A stretch of 40,432 nucleotides of DNA, taken from positions 1 through 40,432 of the forward strand of contig JAIXRO010000171.1 of the NCBI GenBank assembly GCA_027485145.1, in the 5' to 3' direction. A program made the position numbers and the translations under genes. The notes under the pieces are model-generated. The model was not told the origin of the DNA. It searched no databases and worked only from the letters and a program-made list of their open reading frames with translations. How positions within the stretch are numbered: position 1 is the first letter of the stretch; each line of letters opens with the position of its first letter. This DNA comes from Hyphomonadaceae bacterium. GTDB taxonomy: Bacteria > Pseudomonadota > Alphaproteobacteria > Caulobacterales > Hyphomonadaceae. Below, in pieces: positions 32,328 to 40,432 of this stretch.

Positions 32328-33347
32328 CTAGTCCGCCCGCTTGATCTGTGGATGCCGGGCCTGAAGCGCGGCCCACCAGGTCTCGACGCGGTCTGGCGCG
32401 ACGAGCGCCACGATACAACCGCCGAAGCCGGCGCCCGTCAGCCGTGCGCCCTCTGCACCGAGCGCGAGCGCATCCTCGACCATCTGGTCCATCACGGGCA
32501 GGGACACTTCCATGTCGTCGCGAAGGGACGCGTGGCTTGCCACCATGAGGCGCCCGAACGCCGCCCGGTCGCGCGATTTCAGTGCGTCCACAGCCTCGAG
32601 GCTGCGGCGTCCTTCACTCCAGATATGACGGGCGCGCTTGGCGGGTGCGCCGCTCAATCTGGCAAACTGCGCCGGGTCCGCATGGCAAAGATCCTCTGTG
32701 CCCAGAACATCCATGGCCGCTCGGCATTCCAGCTGGCGCGCCTTGTAGCTGCCGTCTGCCAACTCCCGCCGGACGCCGGACTGGATCACCACGATCTCCC
32801 AATCCTCCGGGAGCGGAAGAAGTTCAAAGCTGCAATCGATGGTGTCGAGGGCGAGCACATGCCCGCGCCGGCCGGCCGCCACCGCCATCTGGTCCATGAT
32901 CCCGCAAGGCACGCCCATGAACTCGTTCTCGACGCGCCGGGCCGCCAATGCCAGCGACACATCGTCCGTTTCGCCCGCAGGCCGGCTCGCCTTCAATGCG
33001 GCCACAATCGTCGCGGCGGACGATGACAGTCCCTGGCCCACCGGGATGGCACTATGCACGGATACGTCTTGCCCGCCTTTGATCCAGCCCATCGCCCGCG
33101 CGGCCTGAAGCGCCCCGCGGATGGCATCGGGCCAGTCATGCTGCGCGGGCATGTCAATGCCAATACGTGCCTCGCTGCCAAACTGCGCCGAGCGAATCAC
33201 GTCGGTATCTGTGCCATTCGGCCGGCGCGTCAGCGTGATCTCGCTACGGATCGGCATCGGCAGAACCGTGCCGCCACTGAAATCAATCCACTCTCCGATG
33301 AGGTTCACGCGCCCCGGTACGCGCACGGTCACGTCTTCAGTACTCAC
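32328..33347 (-). CDS. galK: Galactokinase
   Basis: A GHMP-family sugar kinase of 339 aa that phosphorylates galactose at C1. It has the ATP loop PVGQGLSSSAATIVAAL, NEFMGVPCGIMDQMAVAAG, and the C-terminal ARLTGAGFGGCIVALV, all matching GalK. The N-terminal sugar-binding motif reads GRVNLIGEWIDFSGG, where typical galactokinases have GRVNLIGEHTDYNGG, so the His that contacts galactose is Trp20 here. Glu19 and Asp22 are kept. The start GTG 33347 overlaps the galT stop (GTGA), so translation is coupled. Order: galT-galK-galM. Galactose is the best substrate guess from context, but the motif change leaves room for a related sugar. Confidence 0.88.
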   Translation of the reverse strand: MSTEDVTVRVPGRVNLIGEWIDFSGGTVLPMPIRSEITLTRRPNGTDTDVIRSAQFGSEARIGIDMPAQHDWPDAIRGALQAARAMGWIKGGQDVSVHSAIPVGQGLSSSAATIVAALKASRPAGETDDVSLALAARRVENEFMGVPCGIMDQMAVAAGRRGHVLALDTIDCSFELLPLPEDWEIVVIQSGVRRELADGSYKARQLECRAAMDVLGTEDLCHADPAQFARLSGAPAKRARHIWSEGRRSLEAVDALKSRDRAAFGRLMVASHASLRDDMEVSLPVMDQMVEDALALGAEGARLTGAGFGGCIVALVAPDRVETWWAALQARHPQIKRAD

Positions 33348-34420
33348 AGTGCCCTCAGTCTTTCTGCTGCCGCCTCCGGAACCACATCCACGGTGAACAC
33401 GCCCGTGTGCTGCTCCACGCTCGCAAGGAACTTGAGCCGACCCGCATCGCGCAGGATGGGGAAAAACTGCACCGTGAACTGATAATCCCTTGCCGCTCCG
33501 CCAGGCGCCGCCTGAAAGCTCATCATGTACGGCATCGGCGCCCCGAACAGCGCGTCGAGCCGCCGTGTCACATCGCCCAGCAAAGCAGCCAGTGCTTCGA
33601 TTTCGTCTGCCGTCATCGCCCACGGGCCAGGGCAACGCCGCCGCGGCATGATCCATGTCTCGAACGGAAACCGAGCAAAGGGTGGGCAGAAGGCGCTGAC
33701 GCCCCCCTCCGAAGCCACGTCAAAGCGTCCGCCCCATCCGAGATGATCCGCCGTCAGATCATATCCAGCAGCAAACGCCGCCGCCGCTGCGGCCTGGGGC
33801 GCCGGTACAAACGGGAACGAATAAATCTGTCCATGTGGATGCGGCAGGGTCACGCCGACCTGTTCGCCCCGGTTCTCGAAGGGCATCACATAGGCCGCGC
33901 CCTCGGCGTGCAGCGCCAGGTAGCGGTCCACCAGCGCCTCCAGCAGCAACACGCGCCGGTCCTGACCGATCGAATGCAGGCTGCCCTCTGCTGCGCTGGT
34001 ATAGACCACCACTTCGCAGCGCCCTCGTGCCGGCCCCTCCGCCCATCCGGTCAGTGCCCCCGCGGGCGCGCCCGGTTTCAGGCTCGGAAAGCGGTTGTCG
34101 AAGATCGCGAGTTCGAAGTCCCGGAACGGTATCTCGGTCACTGCGCCGCCGCCTGCCGGTGCCAGCGGGTCCGCGGCGGCGGACGGATTGAAGGTGCGCG
34201 CCTGCCGGTGGGGCGCATAGAGCGACCACGTGTCTCGCAACGGATCCCGCCGCAACTCGCTTTGATCACTCGCCGAGGCGAGCAACTCCTCGCCTGGTTC
34301 ACCGGCGTGCGGTGAGTAGCCGTAAACGCGCAAGGCACGGCCATCGGCCTTGGCATGATCGCGCCGGTACACGTCGCGCGCCCGGCCCTTCAGGAGAATG
34401 TTGGTAACGTCAGATGTCAT
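33344..34420 (-). CDS. galT: Galactose-1-phosphate uridylyltransferase
   Basis: GalT transfers UMP from UDP-glucose to galactose-1-phosphate in the Leloir pathway. The 358-aa product has the catalytic motif LPHPHGQIYSFPFVP (His196 as nucleophile, second His of HPH), the segment RRDPLRDTWSLYAPHRQAR, NRFPSLKP and the C-terminal FQFTVQFFP-like DYQFTVQFFPILRD. ATG 34420 is preferred; an ATG at 34456 would add 12 residues. The frame remains open far upstream (to 35980) antisense to the beta-galactosidase gene; that is not coding for this enzyme. First gene of galTKM, divergent from the GH42 gene at 34502. Confidence 0.93.
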   Translation of the reverse strand: MTSDVTNILLKGRARDVYRRDHAKADGRALRVYGYSPHAGEPGEELLASASDQSELRRDPLRDTWSLYAPHRQARTFNPSAAADPLAPAGGGAVTEIPFRDFELAIFDNRFPSLKPGAPAGALTGWAEGPARGRCEVVVYTSAAEGSLHSIGQDRRVLLLEALVDRYLALHAEGAAYVMPFENRGEQVGVTLPHPHGQIYSFPFVPAPQAAAAAAFAAGYDLTADHLGWGGRFDVASEGGVSAFCPPFARFPFETWIMPRRRCPGPWAMTADEIEALAALLGDVTRRLDALFGAPMPYMMSFQAAPGGAARDYQFTVQFFPILRDAGRLKFLASVEQHTGVFTVDVVPEAAAERLRAL

Positions 34421-34501
34421 CGCCGCCTGATTGGCAGCGTTTTCATTCCAAGTCATCCCGGCCCGTGGCAGAAAGCGGCGCGGAATGGAGATTCGTGCAG
34501 C

Positions 34502-36448
34502 ATGAAACTCGGCGTCTGTTACTACCCCGAACACTGGCCTGAGGCCGACTGGGCCGAAGACGCCCGAATGATGCGCGAACTCGGCCTGAGCCTCGTGCGA
34601 ATCGGCGAGTTTGCCTGGTCGCGGCTGGAACCGGAGCCCGGCCGCTTTGACTGGGGCTGGTTGGACCGCGCCATCGAGACCCTGCACGCGGAGGGCCTTG
34701 GCATCATTCTCGGCACGCCGACCGCCACGCCGCCCAAATGGCTGGTTGACCTGCATCCGGACATCCTCCCGCAGGATGAGCACGGCAATCCCCGCCGCTT
34801 CGGCTCCCGCCGGCACTACTGCTTTTCCTCGCAGACCTATCGCCGCGAAAGCGCCCGCATCACCGAAGCGCTCGCGCGCCGCTACGGCTTGCATCCCGCC
34901 ATCGTCATGTGGCAGACCGACAACGAGTTCGGCCACCATGGCAGCGACGAGAGCTTCTCGCCCGATGCCCATGCCGCTTTCCGCCTCTGGCTCGAGCGCC
35001 GCTATGGCACCATTGACGCGCTCAACACCGCCTGGGGCGCCGTCTTCTGGTCGCAGGAGTATCGCAGCTTCGCCGAAGTGGACCTGCCCGGCGCCACGGT
35101 CACCGAGGCCAACCCGTCCCACATCCTCGATTTCCGGCGCTTCAACAGCGACCAGATGGTCAGCTTCCACGCCGAACAGGAAGCCATCCTCCGGCGCCTC
35201 AGCCCGGATCGTCCGGTCACGCACAATTTCATCGGCGACTTCATCCGCCTCAACCATCACGACATCGGCAAGCATCTCGATATCGCCACCTGGGACAGCT
35301 ATCCCATCGGCCTGCTCAGCGAGGGCCACTTCACACCAGAGGAAAAATCCCGCTGGCTGCGTCAGGGACACCCCGATTTCGCCGCCTTCAACCATGATGT
35401 CTACCGGGGCACCGCGCCCGAATGGGCCATCATGGAGCAGCAGCCCGGTCCGGTGAACTGGGCCCGCCACAACGCCGCGCCTGCGCCCGGCATGGTGCGT
35501 CTCTGGACCTGGGAAGCCTTTGCCCACGGCGCGCGTTTCGTCAGCTACTTCCGTTGGCGGCAACTCCCCTTCGCCCAGGAGCAGACGCATGCCGGCCTCC
35601 TGCGCTGGGACCGCGTGCCGCAACCGGTGACCGAAGAAGTCCGAACGGTCGCCGCCGAAATCGCCGCTCTCGGAGATCTCGCGCTTCAGCGCGCCGGTGT
35701 CGCCCTCGTGCTCGACTATCCCAGCCTCTGGCACCACGAAATCCAGCCGCAGGGCCGTCGCGGCGCCGCCATCGACTTGTGCCGAACGGTCTACACCGCC
35801 TTGCGAAAGCTCGGCCTTGATGTCGATATTGTTCCGGCCACGGCGGATTTTACGGGTTACAAGCTCGTGGTCTTGCCAAGCCCCTCGATCCTGCCGGACG
35901 GCCTCGGCGAACGCCTGAAGGCCAGCGGCGCCGTTGTGCTCGCTACGGCGCTGACCGGCTGCCGGACCCAGGACGTGCACCTCCCGCCGCGCCCGGATCG
36001 CGGGCCGCTACCCGAACTCCTCCCGATGCAGATGATCCGCTTCGAGAGCCTCGCGCCGCCGATCACGTTGAAGGTGCGGACCGAGAGCGCGATGTACACG
36101 GCCAGCCGCTGGCTCGAAACGATTGAGACCAGCGCGCAGGTCATCGCCCGGTTCGATAGTGGCGCCCCCGCCTGGATCAGCGAAGCCCGCGCGCACTATC
36201 TCGCGACCTGGCCGGACGAGTCACTGCTGAACGCGGTCCTCGAAACCCTCTGCGCCGAGGCGGGTCTTGCCGTTCGCCGCACCGGCCCGGACATCCGCTT
36301 GCGCCGCGCGGGCGGGCTCCAGTTCGCCTTCAACTATGGCCCCAATGCGGTTGACCTGACGCCCCTCGGTGCGCCGGCCGACGCCTCTGCCTACGCGCTC
36401 GGCGGTCCGCGCATAGAGCTTGGCGGCGTGGCGGCCTGGAAGGTTTGA
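34502..36448 (+). CDS. GH42 beta-galactosidase
   Basis: A glycoside hydrolase family 42 beta-galactosidase of 648 aa, hydrolysing terminal beta-galactosides such as lactose or galactan fragments. Seen: start LGVCYYPEHWPEADWAEDARMM, acid/base Glu142 in WQTDNEFG (141-142) and nucleophile Glu312 in EWAIMEQQPG, at the same numbers as the Thermus enzyme (Glu141/Glu312). A trimerisation domain (about 390-570) and a C-terminal beta domain follow. No signal peptide, so cytoplasmic: substrate must be imported. GGAG lies 10 bases upstream of ATG 34502. It is divergent from galT and convergent with the alpha-galactosidase, only 3 bases between stops. Confidence 0.94.
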   Translation: MKLGVCYYPEHWPEADWAEDARMMRELGLSLVRIGEFAWSRLEPEPGRFDWGWLDRAIETLHAEGLGIILGTPTATPPKWLVDLHPDILPQDEHGNPRRFGSRRHYCFSSQTYRRESARITEALARRYGLHPAIVMWQTDNEFGHHGSDESFSPDAHAAFRLWLERRYGTIDALNTAWGAVFWSQEYRSFAEVDLPGATVTEANPSHILDFRRFNSDQMVSFHAEQEAILRRLSPDRPVTHNFIGDFIRLNHHDIGKHLDIATWDSYPIGLLSEGHFTPEEKSRWLRQGHPDFAAFNHDVYRGTAPEWAIMEQQPGPVNWARHNAAPAPGMVRLWTWEAFAHGARFVSYFRWRQLPFAQEQTHAGLLRWDRVPQPVTEEVRTVAAEIAALGDLALQRAGVALVLDYPSLWHHEIQPQGRRGAAIDLCRTVYTALRKLGLDVDIVPATADFTGYKLVVLPSPSILPDGLGERLKASGAVVLATALTGCRTQDVHLPPRPDRGPLPELLPMQMIRFESLAPPITLKVRTESAMYTASRWLETIETSAQVIARFDSGAPAWISEARAHYLATWPDESLLNAVLETLCAEAGLAVRRTGPDIRLRRAGGLQFAFNYGPNAVDLTPLGAPADASAYALGGPRIELGGVAAWKV

Positions 36449-36451
36449 AGT

Positions 36452-38536
36452 CTATCTGGCGACAAGCCGGAAGATCGCCACGCTTTCCGCAGCGATGGTC
36501 GGCATCGTCAGGCCCGATTGCCTGAGCCACGCGCCCGAGACCTCGACACCAGCCTCCATGGCCTCGACAAACGGCGCCGTGTGGTTCGTCCGTGTCCGGT
36601 CAATCCGCGTGACCGTATAGGCGCCATCCTCCAGCATCGGCAGGCGGACCAGCGGCATGTGCCGATGCGCCGTTGGCTCCACACGGTAGAGCAGCAGGAT
36701 CAGGTCACGCGCCTCGCCATGCGCCTGCCACACGACGCCGTCACCGGCCTCGCCCAGCCACACCTGCCCGGAATGCAGCCGGCCGCGCAGTGCCTTGTGC
36801 GTCGCGATCCACTCGGCCAGCCTTGCCTTGTCCTTTGGGTCCAGTTTCATCGGGTCAAGCTCGACCCCGAAATGCCCGGCCAGCGCGACACCTGCCCGGA
36901 AATCCAGCGACTGCCGCCGCCGCGTGCTGTGCGCCGGCGCCGTGCCGATATGCGACCCCATGACTTCCGGCGGGAACACCCGCAGGAACTCACGCTGCAT
37001 GGCGATCCGCTGTACAGCGTCCAGCGAGTCGCTCGTCCAGAACCGGTGCGTATGCTGAAGGATACCTGCATCGATCCGCCCACCACCCGCCGCGCAGGTT
37101 TCGATCTCGACCTCCGGATACGCCGCCCGCAGGCGCGCCATCAGGCCATAGGTGGCCTGCACCTGCCGCCGATACGCCGCGCGCGGCCCACCCGCCACGA
37201 TCTCCCGGTTATGGTCCCACTTGAGGTATGAGATCGGCAGGCTACGGAGCAAATCCGAGAGTACGCCGAAAAGATACTCCGTGACGCCCGGCGCATTCAA
37301 GTCCAGCACCATCTGGTTTCGCCCGGTCAGCACGGGCCGGCCTGCGCCGGTCAGCATCCAGTCCGGATGCGCGCGCGCAAGTGCACTGTCCGGGTTGATC
37401 ATTTCCGGCTCGACCCACAGACCAAACTCCATCCCGAGCCCGGTCACATGCGCTGCCAGCGGCCCGAGCCCGTCGGGATACTTCGTCCGGTCCGGCGTCC
37501 AGTCGCCCAGCGCGGCCTTGTCGTCCTTGCGGCCTTCGAACCAGCCATCATCCAGAACAAACCGCTCGATACCGAGCGCCGCCGCTTCATCGGCCAGCGC
37601 TTTCATGCCGGCCATGTCGTGATTGAAGTAGAAGCCTTCCCAGGTGTTGATCTGGACCGGACGCGGCCGCATCACGCCGCCCGGCCAGGTCATCCGTTTG
37701 CGGATCTCCGCATGGAAGTTCTGCATCGCGCCATTGCGTCCCTCCGGCGAAAACGTCGCCAGCAGCTCGGGCGTCTCGAGGCTCTCGCCCGGCGCGAGCC
37801 GCACCTCGCCTGGGGCCAGCCACTCTCCGAACTGCCAGAGATACCGTCCGTCATCCAGCCACTCGGCCTGCTGCACAGAATTGCCGGACCAGGCGAGATG
37901 CGCCGCATAGACATGCCCATTCTCGGTCTCCGCAAACCCCGTCGGCGGCGCGTCATGCGATGTCAGTCCTCGCCGGTTTTCCCGCCGCCACAGGCTGCGC
38001 GTCAGTTCCTGGACCTGCGGCTGGAACTCGGCCTGATGGCGCCCGTTATAGAAATGCATGCGCCGCGTATCCGATGGCAAGGGCAGGGACGCCGCCGCGA
38101 GCCATTGCACGTCGAGCACACCTTCACCGGTATTGCTCAGCGCCGTGGACGTCGTCAGAACATCCGTCTCCGGATCAAGTGCCAGGCGAATGACCATTGT
38201 CACGCCCGATACGGAATCGGCGAGGCGTATGCGGATGGCCGTTGCAGTCGCGAGAACGCTTGAATCGGTGACGGCCTGCGCCCAGTCCTCGCCGGCCCGG
38301 TGCGCCAGCAATGCGCTCTGCCCGAACCAGCCCTCGCCGATCAGCGGAAGCACGGTCAACGCCACGTCCTTGTCCAGAGCAAAAGTAGGCAAGGGCCGCG
38401 TGTCCGCCAGCGCGGCCTCCGGCACCGCGCCGTCCGGCAGCCTTGGCCCCCAGTATCGCCATAGCGGCGCGCCGCCATCCACCTGCTCGATGACAAGTGA
38501 ACTCGCGCGCCCATGCAAAAGATGAAACTCGGCCAT
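36452..38536 (-). CDS. GH36 alpha-galactosidase
   Basis: A glycoside hydrolase family 36 alpha-galactosidase of 694 aa, releasing galactose from raffinose-type oligosaccharides or galactosides. Seen: the beta-supersandwich N-terminal domain, VLDDGWFEGRKDDKAALGDW, nucleophile Asp441 in LKWDHNR and acid/base Asp503 in WTSDSLDAVQR, plus CAAGGGRIDAGIL. No signal peptide, so cytoplasmic. ATG 38536 has GGAG 6 bases upstream; upstream extension to 38719 overlaps the lacI start and is not used. Divergent from the LacI-type gene. Confidence 0.93.
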   Translation of the reverse strand: MAEFHLLHGRASSLVIEQVDGGAPLWRYWGPRLPDGAVPEAALADTRPLPTFALDKDVALTVLPLIGEGWFGQSALLAHRAGEDWAQAVTDSSVLATATAIRIRLADSVSGVTMVIRLALDPETDVLTTSTALSNTGEGVLDVQWLAAASLPLPSDTRRMHFYNGRHQAEFQPQVQELTRSLWRRENRRGLTSHDAPPTGFAETENGHVYAAHLAWSGNSVQQAEWLDDGRYLWQFGEWLAPGEVRLAPGESLETPELLATFSPEGRNGAMQNFHAEIRKRMTWPGGVMRPRPVQINTWEGFYFNHDMAGMKALADEAAALGIERFVLDDGWFEGRKDDKAALGDWTPDRTKYPDGLGPLAAHVTGLGMEFGLWVEPEMINPDSALARAHPDWMLTGAGRPVLTGRNQMVLDLNAPGVTEYLFGVLSDLLRSLPISYLKWDHNREIVAGGPRAAYRRQVQATYGLMARLRAAYPEVEIETCAAGGGRIDAGILQHTHRFWTSDSLDAVQRIAMQREFLRVFPPEVMGSHIGTAPAHSTRRRQSLDFRAGVALAGHFGVELDPMKLDPKDKARLAEWIATHKALRGRLHSGQVWLGEAGDGVVWQAHGEARDLILLLYRVEPTAHRHMPLVRLPMLEDGAYTVTRIDRTRTNHTAPFVEAMEAGVEVSGAWLRQSGLTMPTIAAESVAIFRLVAR

Positions 38537-38616
38537 CAATTCTCCAGCCGGGACCACTCGCCGTCCCGCATAGCGCGTCGTCTGATTGCCGGACCTGCCG
38601 CGCCCGATCAACTCAT

Positions 38617-38626
38617 TTGCACGCAA
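38617..38626. promoter_or_regulatory. Candidate operator in the GH36-lacI intergenic region
   Basis: TTGC-AC-GCAA, a short palindrome, lies 81 bases upstream of the GH36 start and 56 bases before the lacI-type ATG. LacI-family operators are usually longer palindromes around CG, so this is only a candidate. The intergenic region (38537-38681) otherwise shows nothing clear. Confidence 0.25.
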
Positions 38627-38681
38627 CTGTGTAAGCTTTCCGCAATAAGCCCATGGCAGGTGTGCTGGCGATCCAGCGAGG

Positions 38682-39716
38682 ATGAGCACGGTTGTGGGTA
38701 TCAAGAAAAAGATAACCATGACCGAGCTTGCCCGGCTCGCGAACGTGACGCCCTCGACGGTGTCGCGTGCATTGAATGACAGCCCGCTCGTCAGCCGCGA
38801 GACGCGTGATCAGATCGCCGCTCTCGCCGCAAGAACAGGCTACGTCATCAACGCCTCCGCGCGCAGTCTGCGCCGGCAATCCAGCGAAGCGATCGGCGTC
38901 GTCATCCCGCTGCGTCCCGAATCGGCACAGTCGATCTCAGACCCTTTCTTTCTCGAAATGCTGGGTGCCATCTCGCACGCCGCCTCGAAACGGGGTTTCG
39001 ATCTGATCGTGACCCTGCCGGAAGATGCCAGCGAAAGTGCGGAACGCCGTCTGCTCCTGACCGGCCGCGCCGATGGCCTCATCATCTTTGGTCAAGCTGG
39101 ACGGATCGACCGCCTCAACGCCCTGGGCGAGCTATCGGACAAGATCGTTGTCTGGGGCGGAAAGCTGAAAGGCAGCACGTACACGCTCGTCGGCAGCAAC
39201 AACCGTCTCGGCGGCCGGCTGGCTGCGGAACATCTCATCGCCGCGGGTCGCAGGCGTCTCCTCTTCATCGGCGACAATACGCTGCCGGAAGTCGATCTTC
39301 GGTTCAAAGGCTTCCTCGATGCCCATGCAACGGCTGGCTTGCGCCACGCACCGTCGCGCATCCTGAGCATCGACTTCAGCAGCGAAACCTCGTTCAGCCG
39401 CATCGCGGCCTTCCTTCCGAAAGCGCCGCTCTTCGATGCTGTGTTTGCGGCCTCTGACGTGCTCGCCATGGCGGCCATTCAGGCGCTCAACGCAGCCGGA
39501 CGCCGCGTCCCTGAAGACGTTTCAGTCGTAGGCTACGACAATATCGGCGCGTCCGCGCTCACGGTTCCGGGGCTCACCACCGTCACACAGAACATTCGCG
39601 AGTCCGGCGAAATCATGGTTGATCTCCTGGTTCGCAAGCTCGCCGGCGAGACGGTACGGTCGCGCACGGTGCCAACCAGCCTTATCGTGCGCGGGTCGTC
39701 GATCCCGAATGTGTGA
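38682..39716 (+). CDS. LacI-family transcriptional regulator
   Basis: A 344-aa LacI/GalR-type repressor. The N-terminal helix-turn-helix is MTELARLANVTPSTVSRALNDSPLVS and the hinge follows (AASARSLRR-like INASARSLRRQSSEAIGVV). The periplasmic-binding-like domain includes DGLIIFG, the ligand segment FAASDVLAMAAIQAL and SVVGYDN. It probably controls the adjacent alpha-galactosidase and the gal/beta-galactosidase genes, sensing a galactoside or galactose derivative (inferred from position). The start is uncertain: ATG 38682 abuts GAGG without spacing; ATG 38718 and GTG 38694 are alternatives. Confidence 0.88.
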   Translation: MSTVVGIKKKITMTELARLANVTPSTVSRALNDSPLVSRETRDQIAALAARTGYVINASARSLRRQSSEAIGVVIPLRPESAQSISDPFFLEMLGAISHAASKRGFDLIVTLPEDASESAERRLLLTGRADGLIIFGQAGRIDRLNALGELSDKIVVWGGKLKGSTYTLVGSNNRLGGRLAAEHLIAAGRRRLLFIGDNTLPEVDLRFKGFLDAHATAGLRHAPSRILSIDFSSETSFSRIAAFLPKAPLFDAVFAASDVLAMAAIQALNAAGRRVPEDVSVVGYDNIGASALTVPGLTTVTQNIRESGEIMVDLLVRKLAGETVRSRTVPTSLIVRGSSIPNV

Positions 39717-39737
39717 GCCTGCACCGGCAAAATAGAA

Positions 39738-39770
39738 AACGCCCGGCAACGCGTCACGCGGCCGGGCGTT
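39738..39770 (-). terminator. Intrinsic terminator of the HU gene
   Basis: A perfect 10-bp stem AACGCCCGGC / GCCGGGCGTT with a 13-base loop lies between convergent genes. On the minus strand it is followed by TTTTCTATTTT, fitting termination of the HU transcript; on plus it may also stop the lacI-type transcript. Confidence 0.8.
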
Positions 39771-39793
39771 ATGTCTGATGTATCTGGAAAACC

Positions 39794-40222
39794 TTAGAGA
39801 ACGCGGTCCTTGAGGTCTTTCGACGGACGGAAGGCCACTTTCTTCGAAGCCTTGATCTTGATCGCTTCGCCGGTCGCCGGGTTGCGGCCCTTGCGGGCAG
39901 GGCGGGCGCGGACCTGCAGGATGCCGAGACCGGAAATACGAAGCTTCTTGCCCTTCTTCAGGTAGCCGCCCATGCGGTCGATGAAGTCGCTGACCACGAG
40001 TTCAGCCTGCTTTTTCGGCATTTCATGCGCTTCCGACAGTTCGGCCGCCAGATGCTTCAGCGTCAGCACGTCTGGCTGAACTTTTTTCGCCGCCGCCTTC
40101 GGCGCAGCTTTCGCGGGGGCTTTTGCAGCCGCTTTCATAGGCGTTTTTGCTTTGACGGGAACTTTCTTCACCGGTGCTTTTGCGGCCGGCGCTTTCGTTG
40201 CGGTTTTTGGTTTGAGGGCCAT
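39794..40222 (-). CDS. HU-family DNA-binding protein with a histone-H1-like N-terminal tail
   Basis: A 142-aa nucleoid protein. Residues 1-48 are Lys/Ala/Pro repeats (APVKK, APAKAA, AAAKKV), like the tail of histone H1 or of some actinobacterial and alphaproteobacterial HU variants. Residues about 50-142 are an HU/IHF domain: LTLKHLAAELSEAHEMPKKQAE, VVSDFIDRMGGYLKKGKK, the conserved GLG, RARPARKGRNPATGE (the DNA-binding arm with the Pro that intercalates) and VAFRPSKDLKDRV. HU normally is about 90 aa. The tail should extend contacts with DNA. AAGGA lies 8 bases before the ATG, and a strong terminator follows. Confidence 0.92.
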   Translation of the reverse strand: MALKPKTATKAPAAKAPVKKVPVKAKTPMKAAAKAPAKAAPKAAAKKVQPDVLTLKHLAAELSEAHEMPKKQAELVVSDFIDRMGGYLKKGKKLRISGLGILQVRARPARKGRNPATGEAIKIKASKKVAFRPSKDLKDRVL

Positions 40223-40364
40223 TCTGGTTTCCTTTGTCAGTCTGTGAGTGCAAAAAAGCAGCGTAAAACGTGGGTTTTTGGCTGTTGTAAAGTCAGATTT
40301 GCGAATGATTCAGTGCAGAACGTGATCGGATAACTTCGCTTCGGTGATTGTGCAAGCAGGCGAC

Positions 40365-40432
40365 TGGAGCGGGTGAAGGGAATCGAACCCTCGTATTCAG
40401 CTTGGGAAGCTGCTGCTCTACCATTGAGCTAC
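40365..40432 (-). tRNA. tRNA-Gly (CCC), truncated at the 5' end by the window edge
   Basis: On the minus strand the sequence runs GTAGCTCAATGGTAGAGC, the loop TTCCCAA with anticodon CCC, then GAGGGTTCGATTCCC and acceptor CACCCGC-T-CCA. The first six acceptor bases lie beyond the right edge. It closely resembles E. coli glyU. Confidence 0.94.

Noticed and set aside
34433-34444. GGCAGCGTTTTC as a LacI-type operator between galT and the GH42 gene
   Set aside because: One half resembles a LacI half-site but the other does not, and no matching site was found near the GH36-lacI region.
33344-35980. Very long minus-strand frame (about 880 codons) reaching upstream of galT
   Set aside because: Only the part to 34420 or 34456 is galT. 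The rest is antisense to the GH42 gene and open because GC-rich coding DNA lacks stops in that phase.

Overview
The window looks like a stretch of chromosome from a GC-rich alphaproteobacterium, most likely of the Hyphomonadaceae or a related Caulobacterales/Rhodobacterales line. That placement is inferred from protein style (double-length dCTP deaminase, metZ-apaG pair, RcnB-like secreted protein, HU with a histone-H1-like tail), from a degenerate alphaproteobacterial intergenic palindromic element, and from the lack of any phage, plasmid or transposase gene. Most of it is ordinary core and accessory metabolism, densely packed in short operons.

Left part (1-9 kb): ClpA unfoldase with its terminator; a serine hydrolase of the beta-lactamase fold; kdsA-rluE as an overlapping pair; an isolated 26-codon transcription unit between two terminators whose Shine-Dalgarno is a 14-base perfect complement of the 16S rRNA 3' end; an RcnB-like secreted protein; the ribosome-rescue hydrolase ArfB; a DsbA-like thiol oxidoreductase; and a BepA-like periplasmic M48 protease. 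From 9 to 12.7 kb lies a tightly overlapping fbpA-fbpB-fbpC ferric-iron ABC transporter with a Fur-box-like sequence upstream.

Middle (12.9-24.9 kb): a small unknown protein, a ThiO-like oxidase, an acyl-CoA dehydrogenase, a sulfotransferase-family protein, an Ala/Pro-rich membrane protein, RlmB, tRNA-Tyr and tRNA-Gly, a protein-lysine-type methyltransferase, then the four-gene operon ATP-grasp / alpha-E / transglutaminase / Anbu (a proteasome-like peptidase). This operon is known from comparative genomics as a probable peptide-synthesis-and-tagging system but its substrate is unknown. An amino-acid permease follows.

Right part (25-40.4 kb): a C39-like peptidase lipoprotein paired with a small secreted membrane-anchored protein, a double-length dCTP deaminase, metZ-apaG, an unknown lipoprotein, a second acyl-CoA dehydrogenase, and a galactoside-use island: galT-galK-galM, a GH42 beta-galactosidase, a GH36 alpha-galactosidase and a LacI-family regulator. 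The island has the hydrolases and Leloir enzymes but no transporter and no galE in view. It ends with an HU-like protein and a tRNA-Gly(CCC) cut by the right edge.

No CRISPR array, insertion sequence, prophage or rRNA gene was seen. The items I consider least explained are the 26-codon unit at 5187-5267, the Anbu operon, the C39/small-protein pair, and the altered sugar-binding motif of the galactokinase.
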